DNA from: Parachlorella kessleri
Lineage: Eukaryota > Chlorophyta > Trebouxiophyceae > Chlorellales > Chlorellaceae
Direction: 5' to 3'
Length of the DNA stretch: 23,774 nucleotides
Assembly: GCA_001598975.1 (NCBI GenBank)
Contig: BBXU01001963.1
Span: 1-23,774, forward strand
Shown here: positions 10,127-20,285 of the stretch, one piece after another
Numbering within the stretch: position 1 is the first letter of the stretch
How the letters are laid out: each line of letters opens with the position of its first letter
The notes under the pieces: model-generated
What the model was told of the DNA's origin: nothing
The model's database searches: none
What the model saw: the letters and a program-made list of their open reading frames with translations, nothing else
Made by a program: the position numbers and the translations under genes

Positions 10127-12929
10127 ATGGTAAGACAAGCTGTACGTCACGCTTTTAGTTTGGTTGGGAAACTCGCGCCTGGAAACCCCAGGTAGAGCTG
10201 CGGCTGGATAAACAGGCTTCTGGGTTGTGCTCTTAGCGCCTGGTGAGCTAAGGCAACGGACTTGGGTGTTCTACCTGGCCTGAGTCTGGCCTCGCAAGCG
10301 GTGCCGCAGGCAGTCATGGCCACCCTGGGCAGCGCCAGCAGCAGCAGCAGCAGCAGCAGCCACCGCCCGTGCAGCTGCAGCCACGGGGAGGGCCCAAGGG
10401 CGGCAGGGGCCTGCTAGCCTCGGTCCTTAGCCTATCCGCGGCGCCATACAGGTGGGCAGCCTGACAGCGGTGTTTCCCATGAAGCTTGGTATCACCTTGT
10501 GGCGGGCCTCCTCGCGCTCGATTCTGCAGCTTTTGACGGTGTCATTTGTTGCCTGTCTACAGTTCAGAAATGCACGCAGCTGCCTGATGGCTCCCCCTGC
10601 TGCAGCTCATATGTCCCGGAACCGAAAACCTTCCTCCACCATGCGTCGGCTGAGGCCAAGCAGCTGTGGATAGTCGCTGTCCTGCTGGTGACCGCCTCGG
10701 CGCCTGCAGCAGTCCGGCTGGCCGCCGTGGCCCTGCTGTTGGCTGCTACGGTGACCGCGCTGCCTCGCCGCCTTTGGGGCCCACAGCTGCGGCGCTTGGC
10801 CGGTTTCTGCGCGCTGCTATTTGTGTTCACCGCGATAGGTGGGTGGGCTGTGGATGGCGGTGGAGAGCAGTTGGACTGGGCACGCCTGACCTTGCTGCCA
10901 CGAATGCCCCAGGCGCGGGGACATAAGGAGCCAGGATATATTAATCATGTGCAATTGCTGCTTAGCTGGTGTGGCGCTGGGCAGGTGGAGTTTCCCTTCT
11001 CTATGTGGTGCTGGGCAGGTGGAGTGATTCTTAGCGAATGTGGCAGGCTATATGCTGCGATATATGCCATGCGTCGTCCTGAACTGAGATATGTAATTGC
11101 AGAAGCTAACCCATGCCAACAGCCGCCATGCTGTGTTCGAGCCATTTGCATGGGACTATGCTGAGCAGGGATTGCAACCCTTCAAATTGCAGGGTCGGAC
11201 GGCGTTCCGCCGGTGTTGGTGCAGCGCTCCGTCCCCGCAAGCTTGCCGGCCGCCTCTGCCGCAGCAGGACCTGCTGGAGTTGGCGTTGCAGCAGCGGCAA
11301 CAACCGCCTCGCAGCAGCTGCCAGCCACCATGGCAGGACTGGCGCCTGCCTACAAATATACCTTGTTCAAGCTTGGACCCATCACCGTTACTAGGAAGGG
11401 GTTGAATCTGGCGGTGAGTGAGGGGACCAAGCTGTCAAGTCCAGCACTCCCTGCATGCCAGCTACAGTGACCCCAGCCCAGAAGCAGACCCCAGGCAACT
11501 GACACCTTCCTGTTGACGAGCGCGTAGACTGCGGACTGTTGGTGCTTAGTGGTGAAGTTTCAGCGCACGTGCGGCACGCCGTTGCGCTGCTCATGCATCA
11601 AGCTGACAAGCAGGCGCGCGAGGGATGATCAGCCTAGTGTGATGTACGTAGCGGTCAATGCTCCAGGGAATGCATGGCGGAGTTGCCGCAAGGTACAGCG
11701 CTTTTAGCATGGGTGGCAGGTAATGTGAACAGGGAAAGAAAGTTGTTTCTGTACGAACAAGCAAGCAAGGAGCAAGGTTCAGAGTTGTGCCTTTGCAGGT
11801 GTCCATGGCCGCCTTGACCTTCACGGCCCTCCAGTCAGCCAGCCTGTGCCTGGTGACCACGCCCCCGGAGCGCATGGCGGCGGCTATCGGCAAGGCCCTG
11901 TCGCCCCTGGGCTGGCTGGGCCTGCCTGTGAAGGAGCTGGTCCTGACGGTCCTGCTGGCGCTGCGCTTCATGGGCACGGTGGGTGCTTGGCTACGTGGTG
12001 TGATTGTTAGTGTGGTGGCTGGCAATGCTAAATACGAGACAGGCACGGGTAATCTTTATGTTGAGTAGCAGTGCGCTGAAGCATGTGCACCGACGGGAGT
12101 GCCTGTGAAAGAGCTGGTCCTGACGGTCCTGCTGTCGCTGTGCTTCATGGGCACAGTGGGTGCTTGGCTACGTGGCGTGATTGTTAGTATGGTGGCAGGC
12201 AAATGTGAACACACAAGACAGGCACGGGTGGCCTGTCTGTTCGAGTAGCGGTGCGCTACATTATGCATGTGGACTGATGGGCACCGCTTGAGCTCTGCTC
12301 CTCTGCATGCCACGCTGCGCACCCTGCCTGTATAACGCTGATGAGCTGAGCCTATTCACCTTTCGCGCTGGCTAGCTGGGCAGTAGGTCTGAGAGGCGCT
12401 CATTCAGAGGGGCACCTATGTTTATGTTGTAATAACTGGTAAGGACACAGGTATGTATTTAGTGTGGGGGGAAGACACCGGTGGTAGTAGCCGACATGGT
12501 TGCCTTCACTGGTTGCCTTCACTTCCACCCCACAGGGCTTGTTCACTATACCAGCACAACGCACCTGCTGCTTGCCCCCCTCGCCCCCAGGACCACCTGC
12601 CTGCCAGGCCCCCGCAGGTATTTGAGGAGTGCCGCAACCTGTGCCTGGGGCTCGCCAGCCGCGGCGTGAAGTGGGGTGCCCTGGGGACGCGCGAGGTGCT
12701 CGGCGTGCTTCTGGGCATGGGCACTAAGCTGTTTGCCAACCTGATGGCCCGCTGCGACAACATCTCGGTCGCCATGGCAGCCCGCGGCTTCCGAGGCCCA
12801 GAGCACCACACCTTGCACCTGGGGCCGCCGCCAGCGGAGAGGCGGCAAGGATGGGTGGGCGTCGGAGCTGATGCCGCAGTCCTGGGCTCTCTGGGAGCGC
12901 TAGTGGCGCTGTCCTGGGCACTGGCGTGA
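10127..12929 (+). CDS. ABCI12: Plastid EcfT/CbiQ-type ECF transporter transmembrane subunit (ABCI12-like), 6 exons, 382 aa
   Basis: Exons are 10127-10191, 10314-10451, 10606-10838, 11193-11413, 11799-11978 and 12618-12929. EcfT-type subunits couple two ABC ATPases to a substrate-binding membrane protein; in plants ABCI12 is predicted to work with ABCI10 and ABCI11 in the plastid envelope, substrate unknown. Family blocks: PEPKTFLHHASAEAKQLW before the first helix, then LKLGP-like FKLGPITVTRKGL. Next come LTFTALQSASLCLVTTPPE (about 224-242), PVKELVLTVLLALRFMG and the coupling segments SRG (293-295) and ARG (334-336). The N-terminus is Gln/Pro-rich (8 Gln encoded by CAG, 10336-10359), as in a transit peptide. 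Exons 3-6 are well supported. Exon 1 and the exon 2 acceptor (10313) were chosen because they restore frame without a stop; they are less certain. Intron 5 contains a 177-bp duplication of exon 5's end. Confidence 0.87.
10336..10359 (+). repeat. (CAG)8 run in ABCI12-like exon 2
   Basis: This is an uninterrupted CAG run. In the frame that joins to the conserved exon 3 it encodes eight Gln before PPPVQLQPRGG. In the frame of the nearby ATG at 10316 it would give poly-Ser and stop at 10415-10420, so that ATG is unlikely to be the start. Confidence 0.8.
11706..11761 (+). repeat. Short dispersed repeat in ABCI12-like intron 4, related to 6708-6762
   Basis: gcatgggtggcaggta is shared exactly. The next 40 bp are similar at about 65-70%: tgtgaacagggaaagaaag here against tgcggaccgggagagagag at the other site. 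Both continue to a tgtac. It may be an old mobile-element fragment. Confidence 0.5.
11923..12281 (+). repeat. 177-bp direct tandem duplication spanning ABCI12 exon 5 / intron 5 junction
   Basis: Copy 1 (11923-12099) holds the last 56 bp of exon 5, its donor and the start of intron 5. Copy 2 (12100 to about 12281) repeats all of this at roughly 85% identity. Shared blocks include gagctggtcctgacggtcct and gtgggtgcttggctacgtgg. In copy 2 the coding part is altered (GCG to TCG, CGC to TGC). It has no proper acceptor, and joining it to exon 5 would give a stop after two codons, so I read it as a ghost exon. Confidence 0.9.
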
Positions 12930-13605
12930 GCTGTGCCAGGGAGCAGCGGTCCAAGGCTGGCCTTGCCTGCACTGCGACGCGTGCCGTAGCTTGGCTGGCT
13001 GCCTGGCTGGCTGGAAAACTTACAAAAGTGCTGTCTCTACGCCTGTGCTGCCTGCCAAAGCCTTCTACTCAAGGTAGCCGGAAACAAGGAGTGCAAGCTG
13101 CATCATGAAACATGGGTGCCTGACAGCACGGATGCCAGATGGCTGCAGCCTGCAATCGAACGGAATTGCAGCTTGCTGATCTGGAGCTTTGCAGCGGCAC
13201 ATCTGTGAAGGTACTGTGGGGAACTTGTAGAAGAACCTGGTGAACCCTACCCGGACGGTGCGGCCAAACCGTAGGGACGCGTAGGCACATACATCGAATA
13301 CACCAGGTGCCGTCCAAACTAGAGAAGCTCTCCCTGGCGGATAACCCTGGGGCAGATCGTGTTGGAGGGACGCGTGGGAGGGTAGCTGCAAATCGAGCAC
13401 AACAATCACGTCGTGAATTCAGCCGGCGGGAGCTGGCCTGCGCTACAGCGAAGTTGCACAGCAGTCGGGAACACCTCCCAAGCCCACCCTCCCCAGCACA
13501 CTTGGACGTTTTGTGGAACGCTCTTACAGTGATTTGACCCTCTCGGTGTGACTCCTGCCCTCTGGGAACCCTTTTGCCCAATCCTGGCGCCGGGATATAG
13601 AGGAG
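12930..13605. other. Intergenic region between ABCI12-like gene and first SnRK2 gene
   Basis: No gene is supported. It should hold the 3' untranslated region of the ABCI12-like gene and the promoter of the kinase. A minus-strand frame of 180 codons here matches nothing I know and has no conserved motif. No clear TATA box was seen; gatataga at 13593 is too close to the ATG to serve as one unless the leader is very short. Confidence 0.45.
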
Positions 13606-16600
13606 ATGCAACCAAGACGGATAGAGCCGCTAGAGAACCCACCGCATCCCAAATATCAGAAGGTTCGTGCCACCGCCATGATGATCCCAGTTGGCCAGCC
13701 AGCATTGATTGGCCATGGGCCGGGCCGGGAACTGTTTTTCAGCTCTAATGGTGCCCCTTTGCTACAATAGTGGCCCGTGTGCTGGACGCACTGGGGCCAT
13801 GTCGGTCGAGCAATCTCGGGCAACCTGCCGATGCGGGGAGAGTTGCTGGCTGGCAGCAGGGCATTGGGGAAGCAGGGGTGCGCAGGAGCTGGGGAGAGTG
13901 GGAGGATTGTGGTGAAGGGGGCTGGCAGGGGCCTGCAGGCTCCCACATGGTGGTACCTTGACGTATCCCAAACATACCCCTATCGAGGCTGGTGGAGGCT
14001 GGCGGTGATGAACCCACAGGAGTGATGTCGTCGGTTGTTGCAGATAAAAGATCTTAATAGTGGGACGTTCGGCTTTGTCCAGCTAGCCTTGGACCGCACA
14101 ACTGGCCGGCAAGTGGCCATCAAGTTTATCGAGGTGCGCTGGCTGCTGCCTGGGTTACGCGGCGGATGGTGTTAGTTTGGTGTACCATAGCTCGCTTGGA
14201 GGACTGGCTGGGCTTGCTGAGCTGTTAGGTCTGCAGGTGCTGGCAGAGCTGTGCAGTAGCCTGTTGCTGCACTTCGACGAAGTCAGCCTCGTGGCAGCTT
14301 ACTACGGCAGACAGTTGTGTTAGGAGCTCTTTCATGTAATTTATTGGCTTGCTTTCCTCCCTGCTGCAGAGAGGAGACAAGGCAAGTGTGATGCTTTCGG
14401 CTGGGGTTTGGTGCCAGTTGGCGGTTATTGGCGCTGCTGCGTTCGGCTTGTGGATGGGGAGGTGGTGGTACTGGTGGCAGGATGGGGGCGTGTGCTGCAC
14501 TGCGCAGCAGCAAAGCGCCTTATGGCGCTAGCAGACAGGGGCCTGTTTAGAGGGGCAGGAAAAGGATCGCCGGTGGTGTGCGAGGTTGGCTGCCGCGGCA
14601 GCAATTCGCTGGGGCGTGAAGGCCAATATCCCTGGGGCTTTAGGGCTGCTGCGCTGCTGTTGGGAGGCCATAGTGGGTGAAAGGGCCCCGCTGAGAAGGT
14701 TGAGGGAGCATGGTACGTGGTCCCTAGAAGCGGTCCCTAGAGGCGGTAGAAGCGCGGCTCATGCCATGTAACAACTCTTGTGGACAGGGGGTGCCTTGTA
14801 TTTGGAGGTGACAAGTATTGGGTTTCGGGTCTCACTTGGCCTGCAGGTGACCAAGTGTGTGTGAGCGAGTTCCATGGGCTGTGCTGCTTGCAGGTGACAA
14901 AGTATGTGGAGCGAGAGATCAAGAACCATAGGCAACTTGTGCACCCTCATATCGTCCAGTTCAAGGAGGTAAGTGCGTGAACGCCCGCAAGACCGTGACG
15001 CATGTGGGGGACGAGAAAATGACTTCGCGAACACATGAGCGCAGGTACTTACTTTTTGTTTCTGTCCACCCGCCTTGGCAGCGCTGAGAGTCGCGCTGGT
15101 TGCGGGTATCCGGGGCAACGACCGTGCGTTGAGGCTCATGGCGCAGGCCGGTGTCATAGCTGTAATCGAGACTGGGAGCAGGCAATCTGGCAAAGGATTA
15201 GCACAACTGTGGGATGCAGCACGTTTCCAGGGTTGAAGGTAGCCCCTGGGGTGTGCTAATTTGGCATTTGGGTTGGCTCTGCTTTGGCGTGCTTGCTTGC
15301 TCTGAGTCGAGGTTCTCGCCGCTGGGGTTTGCCTCAATGCAGGTGTTCCTTACAGCCCAACACCTGGGGATAGCTATGGAGTATGCGGCAGGCGGCGACA
15401 TGTTTGAGTACGTGGTGCGGAAGGGCGGCCTACGGGAAAGCGAGGCGCGGTGGTTCTTCCAGCAGCTGATTGTTGCCGTTGACTACATACACCGAATGGT
15501 GAGAGCTCCTGCGTTGGTCAACTCTGGTCTAGGGGTTGAAGTCGCTGTTCGGCGGCTCCTACAACAGCAGCAGCTGGTTTGGCCAGTGTAACTCACGTGG
15601 GCCTTGAGTCATGACCCAGCTGAAGGCGCAGCAGGGGTGTGACGCCTCAGCGCCGGCTCACCTCTGGGATGCTTGATCCCTTATGTAGTAGGCACCTTGG
15701 GAGTGCTGCACATGCAACCACTCTAGTTGTGGCGGGCTGCAGGGCGTTGCAAACCGTGATATAAAGCTGGAGAACACGCTGCTGGACGGCAGCCCGCGGC
15801 CGCTGATTAAGGTGGGATAGCTTGGACGAGCACACTGTTGCGTGGAGGCGCGCCTTTGGGGCTTGCAGGTGTCCATGCTGCTGCAGTAGCAGGGTCCCAC
15901 CGTATACCGGCAACCTCAGTGCTAGCGTGGTTCGCCCCCTGACTGTCGTCCGGTGCGAGGTGGTGCAAGGCAACGCACAATGGGGCCCCTGTTCCAGAAG
16001 CAGTCACATCACTAGAGGAGGGCTGCACTGGCCAGCACAGAGGTTGACTGCCCAGTAGCCGTGCATTAGTTATGTTGTGCCAACGTGCGGCACTTGGCCG
16101 TGTGTGCAGGTGTGCGACTTTGGATACTCCAAGCATGAAAAGTACCAGTCAGCACCCGGCAGTCGCGTGGGCACGCCCGCTTACTTGGCGCCAGAGGTCA
16201 TTATGACCACCAAGGGGAAGACATATGATGGCAAGGTGCGCTGCTAATATCAAGCCAGCCAGCCAAACCAGTCGGCCTAGCCGTCTCGATATGGCGGATG
16301 GCAGGGCGAAAACAGCATGGTGGCGGTCACTGCTAGATTTGACTGGACTAGACACGCGAGCACGGAGGCTAGGTAGCAGGGCTACGTATTGGTGGGGCTA
16401 GGGGGGCGGCGAGCCGGGCTGTGTGGGGTAGTAGGCTGGCAGGGCGAAAGGGGGTTGATGCATCGGAGCAGGGCCCTGTAGCAGGCCTGGCCCACTGAGG
16501 CGTAGACGGGAACACCAGCCATGCTGGCTTCCTGTGGCGTGTGACCTTTCATGGGAGCCCACAGGCAATCACCAGCAGGTGCCTGCGACAGGGCTGACGG

Positions 16601-18603
16601 GGTGCTGCGCAAGGTCGAAATCTGGGAATCCGCCCTGTGGTCAGCCTGTTGCCTGCCTTTGTATAGCGGCATTCAGCACCTGGCCACATGGTGTGTAACT
16701 GGGTGGTGCTTTGCCCGCTGCGCACGTCCAGGTGGCGGACATCTGGTCATGCGGGGTGATGCTGTATGTGATGCTGGTGGGGGCCTATCCCTTTGAGCGG
16801 CCCGAGGACAAGCATGACAACCAGAAGCTGCAGGTAATCAGGCGGGCCCGCAGTGCAGTGCAGTACAGTGCAGGAGGAGCGGGATGTGGAGGCGGAGATA
16901 TGAGGAACAGGCTATTCCCTTGGTTTGAAGGTGGACAGCATGGGGGAGAGGTCAAGGCCAGGGGCTGCTTGTGCAGTGCAGCTTGGTACAGATTCACAGA
17001 GCCGAAGCCGCTGCTGGCGCGGCGGCTGACGTAGAGCGACTGACAAATATTTCACATTGGCGGCGTGCATCGGCTGCTTGACAGCTGCAATCTGTGACAA
17101 GGCGTTGCCTATGTGCTGTCCATTGATGTGTGTGCCGTGCTGACTGGCCTGCGCTGCCGCCTGCTGCGTCTGCTGCAGAAAATGATCCAGCGAATATTGA
17201 GGGTGGAATACGACATCCCGCCGCATGTGCGGGCCTCACCCGAATGCCGCGACCTCATGTCCCGGATACTTGTAGCAGGTGTGCGAGCGGGACCAGCAGG
17301 CGCCGAGGAGCCGTCGTAGCGGCGTGTGGGACTGAATGCAGCCCTTGCAATTGCGTTACACAGCGCTTTTTCTATCTCATTCGTGTACTTGTCGTCTGCA
17401 CACCCCGCCAAGGGCATGCAAGTTGCTGTTGCTGCATGGGCTCTGATGCAGCCGCTGTGGGGGTGCCCAGGGTCTTTGTACATGTAGCGTCTCCTTGTCG
17501 TTGTGCAACGGTGTTTGCTTTGCTCTCTCTTATCACAACGGTCTCCATCCCCATCTGTCTGAGTGGGCAGGCCCCGCCAAGCGCATGGGACTTGAGCAGC
17601 CTTGGCGAGCGCCCAGGGCCTTGTTTACATGTGGTGTCCCCAGCGTATCGTGGTGCAGACCCGGCTAAGCGGATCGGCGTCAAGGAGCTTCAGGACCACC
17701 CCTGGTACATGAAGGACCTGCCGCCCGGGGTCAAGGAGATGAATGACAACATGCGCATGCCACCCGCAGGCAGCCAGGTGCGCGCTGCGCTGCGCTTTGC
17801 CCTTTGCAGTGCACATGGTGCGCAACCTACACTATGGGCAGGAAGGGACGGATGGTGATGAAAGCAGCGGGCGGCGTGGTGCTGCGCAGGTTGTGCTGTG
17901 CGGCAGCGCATGGCACAGGCGTGGGTTTCTTCCGGCGCGGCGTGCGCCAGCAGCATCGCGCACACGCAACCAGGCGCCTCCTGATTTGAGCAGAGAAGTT
18001 GGCCCACCTGATGCTCTGTGGGTAGAATTGCCTGGCAGGCGGTACAGTTCTTCCAGGGGGTCCTGACACTGGCCCTTGGTTCTTGTGTGGTGCAGACAGA
18101 AGATGAGATTACGCGGGTAGTGCAGGAGGCGCAGAAGAGCCCCGCACTCGTGCAGCCAGGTGTGCCTTGCCTGCTGCCGCTCCCTGCACAGCGAGTGCTG
18201 TCACACCGGCATTTCTGTCAGCAACCCTCTGCTGCCGCGGCTGCTCTTTGCCGCATTCTGTGCTGGGAACCTCCTGCAATTGCTGCTACCGCTGCTTGGT
18301 TGTCCTGCGCCTCCTGGGTTCATGTCCTGGCCGCTGCTTGAGGTGCCCCTCTTTTTCCTCTTGCTGTTGGGTGCTAGTGCATCGGTGCGAATGATTTTCC
18401 CAGCCTTCTTGGCGCGATGTTGGGTGCTCCTGAGATGTACTCGCCTTCACATGCCTCCTGTTGATGTGCCATTGCCAGGCTGTTGACCAGGTCTCACGTT
18501 GTTTGCTTGGGGCGCAGGGGGAGGCTGGGAGGATGACTACATCGATGACACGATGGATGCCGAGAACTACGAGTCATCATTTGACGAGTGGGGTGCCAGC
18601 TGA
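13606..18603 (+). CDS. SNRK2: SnRK2-type Ser/Thr protein kinase, copy 1, complete, 12 exons, 351 aa
   Basis: Exons: 13606-13662, 14044-14133, 14370-14381, 14894-14968, 15343-15498, 15743-15811, 16110-16235, 16732-16833, 17179-17278, 17659-17777, 18096-18159 and 18518-18603 (TGA). SnRK2 kinases relay osmotic, ABA (land plants) or nutrient (Chlamydomonas SAC3/SNRK2.2, sulfur) signals. Visible: Gly-loop NSGTFGFV (24-31), ATP Lys46 in VAIK, helix-C Glu61, catalytic loop NRDIKLEN with Asp136 (Asn134 replaces His). Then DFG 156-158, activation loop with Ser167 and Ser171 (at the OST1 Ser171/Ser175 positions by alignment), [28 protein letters not shown] and DPAKRI. The C-terminal MNDN...[12 protein letters not shown] helix resembles the SnRK2 box and an acidic tail follows. 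Exon 3 is only 12 nt (RGDK) and its intron has a GC donor (gcaagt, 14382). Exon 1 was chosen by frame, phase and resemblance of its end (HPKYQK) to copy 2 (HPRYTQ). Confidence 0.93.
14808..14870 (+). repeat. Decoy copies of the exon 4 start in kinase 1 intron 3
   Basis: The real acceptor and exon start are gcttgcag/GTGACAAAGTATGTGGAGCG (14894). A near copy, gcctgcag/gtgaccaagtgtgtgtgagcg, lies 47 bp upstream (14847). A shorter piece, gtgacaagtat, lies at 14808. Use of the 14847 acceptor in the same phase would reach TGA after five codons (GTG ACC AAG TGT GTG TGA). Confidence 0.75.
17398..17641 (+). repeat. Tandem ghost exons upstream of kinase 1 exon 10
   Basis: Intron 9 holds two diverged units. 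Each has a cccgccaag-gcatg block (17404 and 17573) and a later cccagggtctttgtacatgt or cccagggccttgtttacatgt block (17465 and 17611). The second unit follows a usable cag (17568-17570) and in phase reads (G)[11 protein letters not shown], clearly related to the real [16 protein letters not shown]. Reading on from it meets TAA at the real exon, so normal use would truncate the kinase. Confidence 0.75.
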
Positions 18604-18664
18604 TGTGGAGGCTGGCATGGCGTCCAGCTGGCGGCTCTGGAGCGCCAGCTGGCCCTTGTAGCGG

Positions 18665-18682
18665 CAGCAGCAGCAGCAGCAG
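18665..18682 (+). repeat. (CAG)6 in kinase 1 3' untranslated region
   Basis: Six uninterrupted CAG triplets begin about 60 bp after the kinase 1 stop codon. Confidence 0.85.
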
Positions 18683-19394
18683 TGCCTGAGTGGGCAAAGT
18701 GGTATGGTGTTTGGCGTTCTCTTTTCTCTACCCCCCCTTTTCTCTCTCCTTCTTTTTTCCCAGGCGCCCCCGTACGGGCAAGGGCAGCGCCACCCAGCGG
18801 GTGCCTGCCCTCTTTTGAGTGCGTGTCTGTGTGCTGGGCGGTACTGGCCCGCGAGGGATGCGGAGGAGCCCAGCCATGGGCTCGATCGCCAACAGTTTGG
18901 CGAACTGGCTCCTCTCAGGCACGGCAGTGGTACCTGTTTTGGCGGCAGTGGGGCTGCATGCGAGGTGTGGATGACAGGGGGACCTGCCGGGGTAGTAATC
19001 GGGCTACAGCGTGGCGTGCAGAAGAAGGCCTGTGTGTGACACCAGGCTGCAACGGTGAATGGCTGGCTGTATAGAGATTAGTAGGATTTGTAACCTGTGG
19101 CAGTGTTGTTTGCCTTGGTGGGGCGTGTGCCATGTCGCGCATGCAGGTATGTGTGTGCGCGTCACGATCTGCCTCCAGCCCTTTCTGTACTGTGCTTTTC
19201 TCTTTCCAGATATCATTGCCTTCTGCGAAATTAGTGATGCACGCATGTTGCACTATAGGCATGGCCTTGTCCCTTACCCTTCCACCAGTGTCCTTTCCAG
19301 CCGCCTGAAGAAGTGATGTGCCTTTCGCGCTGGTAGCCGCCTCAGTGAAGTACATTTCCCAGGTTTGAAATACGGTGTATCTGTCTATGACCCC

Positions 19395-19399
19395 ATGTA
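19395..19399 (+). terminator. Possible TGTAA polyadenylation signal of kinase 1
   Basis: TGTAA is the usual chlorophyte polyadenylation signal. This one lies about 790 bp after the stop; another is at 19089. Five bases arise easily by chance, so neither is firm. Confidence 0.25.
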
Positions 19400-19514
19400 A
19401 TGAGAGTGACGATGGCCTGCACTGTGCCTTGTGGGAGGAGGTGTGCTGCTCACCTGGGTTGGGACAAGGGCGGATCTGGAATGACGAAACCACATCATTC
19501 TGCATCCAGCCCTG

Positions 19515-19538
19515 CCAGTCCAGTCCAGTCCAGTCCAG
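19515..19538 (+). repeat. CCAGT pentanucleotide repeat
   Basis: Four CCAGT units are followed by a partial CCAG. It is a simple repeat in the intergenic region. Confidence 0.85.
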
Positions 19539-19896
19539 CCCAACTCTACTCCCTGTTTGCGCTACCTGCCGCCCATGCTATGAACAGCGACACTGAATGT
19601 TTCATATCATGCTGGCCCCTATGTTGCCACCTTGCCATCCACCAGTCTCCACGTCCAGCACTACCAGTGGTGCTCACTGACAGAGGGAGACGCGCGCTGG
19701 ACTGACGGCTGGGGCAGCCTCAGCCACAAAGCTGCATCAGGCCTGTCAGTACGGGTCAATACCTCTCATCTGTTCGCATTCCCTGCCACCATCAACATAT
19801 ACTGCCCGCTTGTTGGCTCTTGCGCACGGGTCCTGCACACCCAGCAAGGCCCCTGCCTGTGAGTCGCTCGCTCTAACCCTGCCGCCCTTCTACACC

Positions 19897-19936
19897 CCGG
19901 CTCTAACTTATTGTTCCCGGCTCTAACTTATTGTTC
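19897..19936 (+). repeat. 20-bp tandem duplication
   Basis: The unit ccggctctaacttattgttc occurs twice without spacer. Confidence 0.85.
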
Positions 19937-20007
19937 AAAAGCAGAACTCGATGGTTCCGGCAGCCACGGAAAGGGGTGTATCGGTGAGGTATGACCCCAG
20001 CCTAGGT

Positions 20008-20013
20008 CACGTG
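20008..20013. promoter_or_regulatory. G-box (CACGTG) upstream of kinase 2
   Basis: CACGTG in the context gtcacgtgca lies about 270 bp before the proposed kinase 2 start. G-boxes bind bZIP/bHLH factors in plants. The motif also occurs elsewhere in the window, for example in a fibrillin intron near 7303, so this is only a candidate. Confidence 0.25.
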
Positions 20014-20285
20014 CACAAACTCGGCGCCTGGCCGCCACGCCAGCACTAGTTCAAGCCCGAGCAGATTACTCCTTCTGTAGGTTGAACGACCAATGAAGAA
20101 CCGAAAGAAAGGCTCAAGACGAGAATCAGGGAACGTTTGCACTGGATCCGATTTCAGTGGTCCCACAAGCTGGTGGCACCTTCCCGCCCGAACCCTTTAC
20201 CGTCCTGCCACCGCGTATGAACAATGAACCGTGATTAAATCTGCAACTTCCCCAATGCGATTATGATAGCAGAAGGTTCCTAGCC

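Larger units (their letters stand above)
18604..20285. other. Intergenic region between the two SnRK2 genes
   Basis: It carries the 3' untranslated region of kinase 1 and the promoter of kinase 2. Contents: (CAG)6 at 18665-18682, a CCAGT pentanucleotide run at 19515-19538 and a 20-bp tandem duplication at 19897-19936. A palindromic G-box lies at 20008-20013. A 196-codon minus-strand frame (18915-19505) looks random. Possible chlorophyte TGTAA polyadenylation signals on the plus strand lie at 19089 and 19395. No further gene seen. Confidence 0.5.

Noticed and set aside
10316..10420. ATG at 10316 as the start of ABCI12
   Set aside because: Its frame (poly-Ser) stops at a TAG before reaching the conserved exon 3.
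12100..12281. Second copy of ABCI12 exon 5 end as an alternative exon
   Set aside because: It has no polypyrimidine-AG acceptor in the right phase, and in-phase joining gives an immediate stop.
13069..13611. 180-codon minus-strand open frame upstream of kinase 1
   Set aside because: It resembles no family and overlaps the likely kinase promoter. Several overlapping frames on both strands are equally long.
18915..19505. 196-codon minus-strand open frame between the kinases
   Set aside because: No recognisable motif, no supporting splice structure, and composition like random GC-rich sequence.
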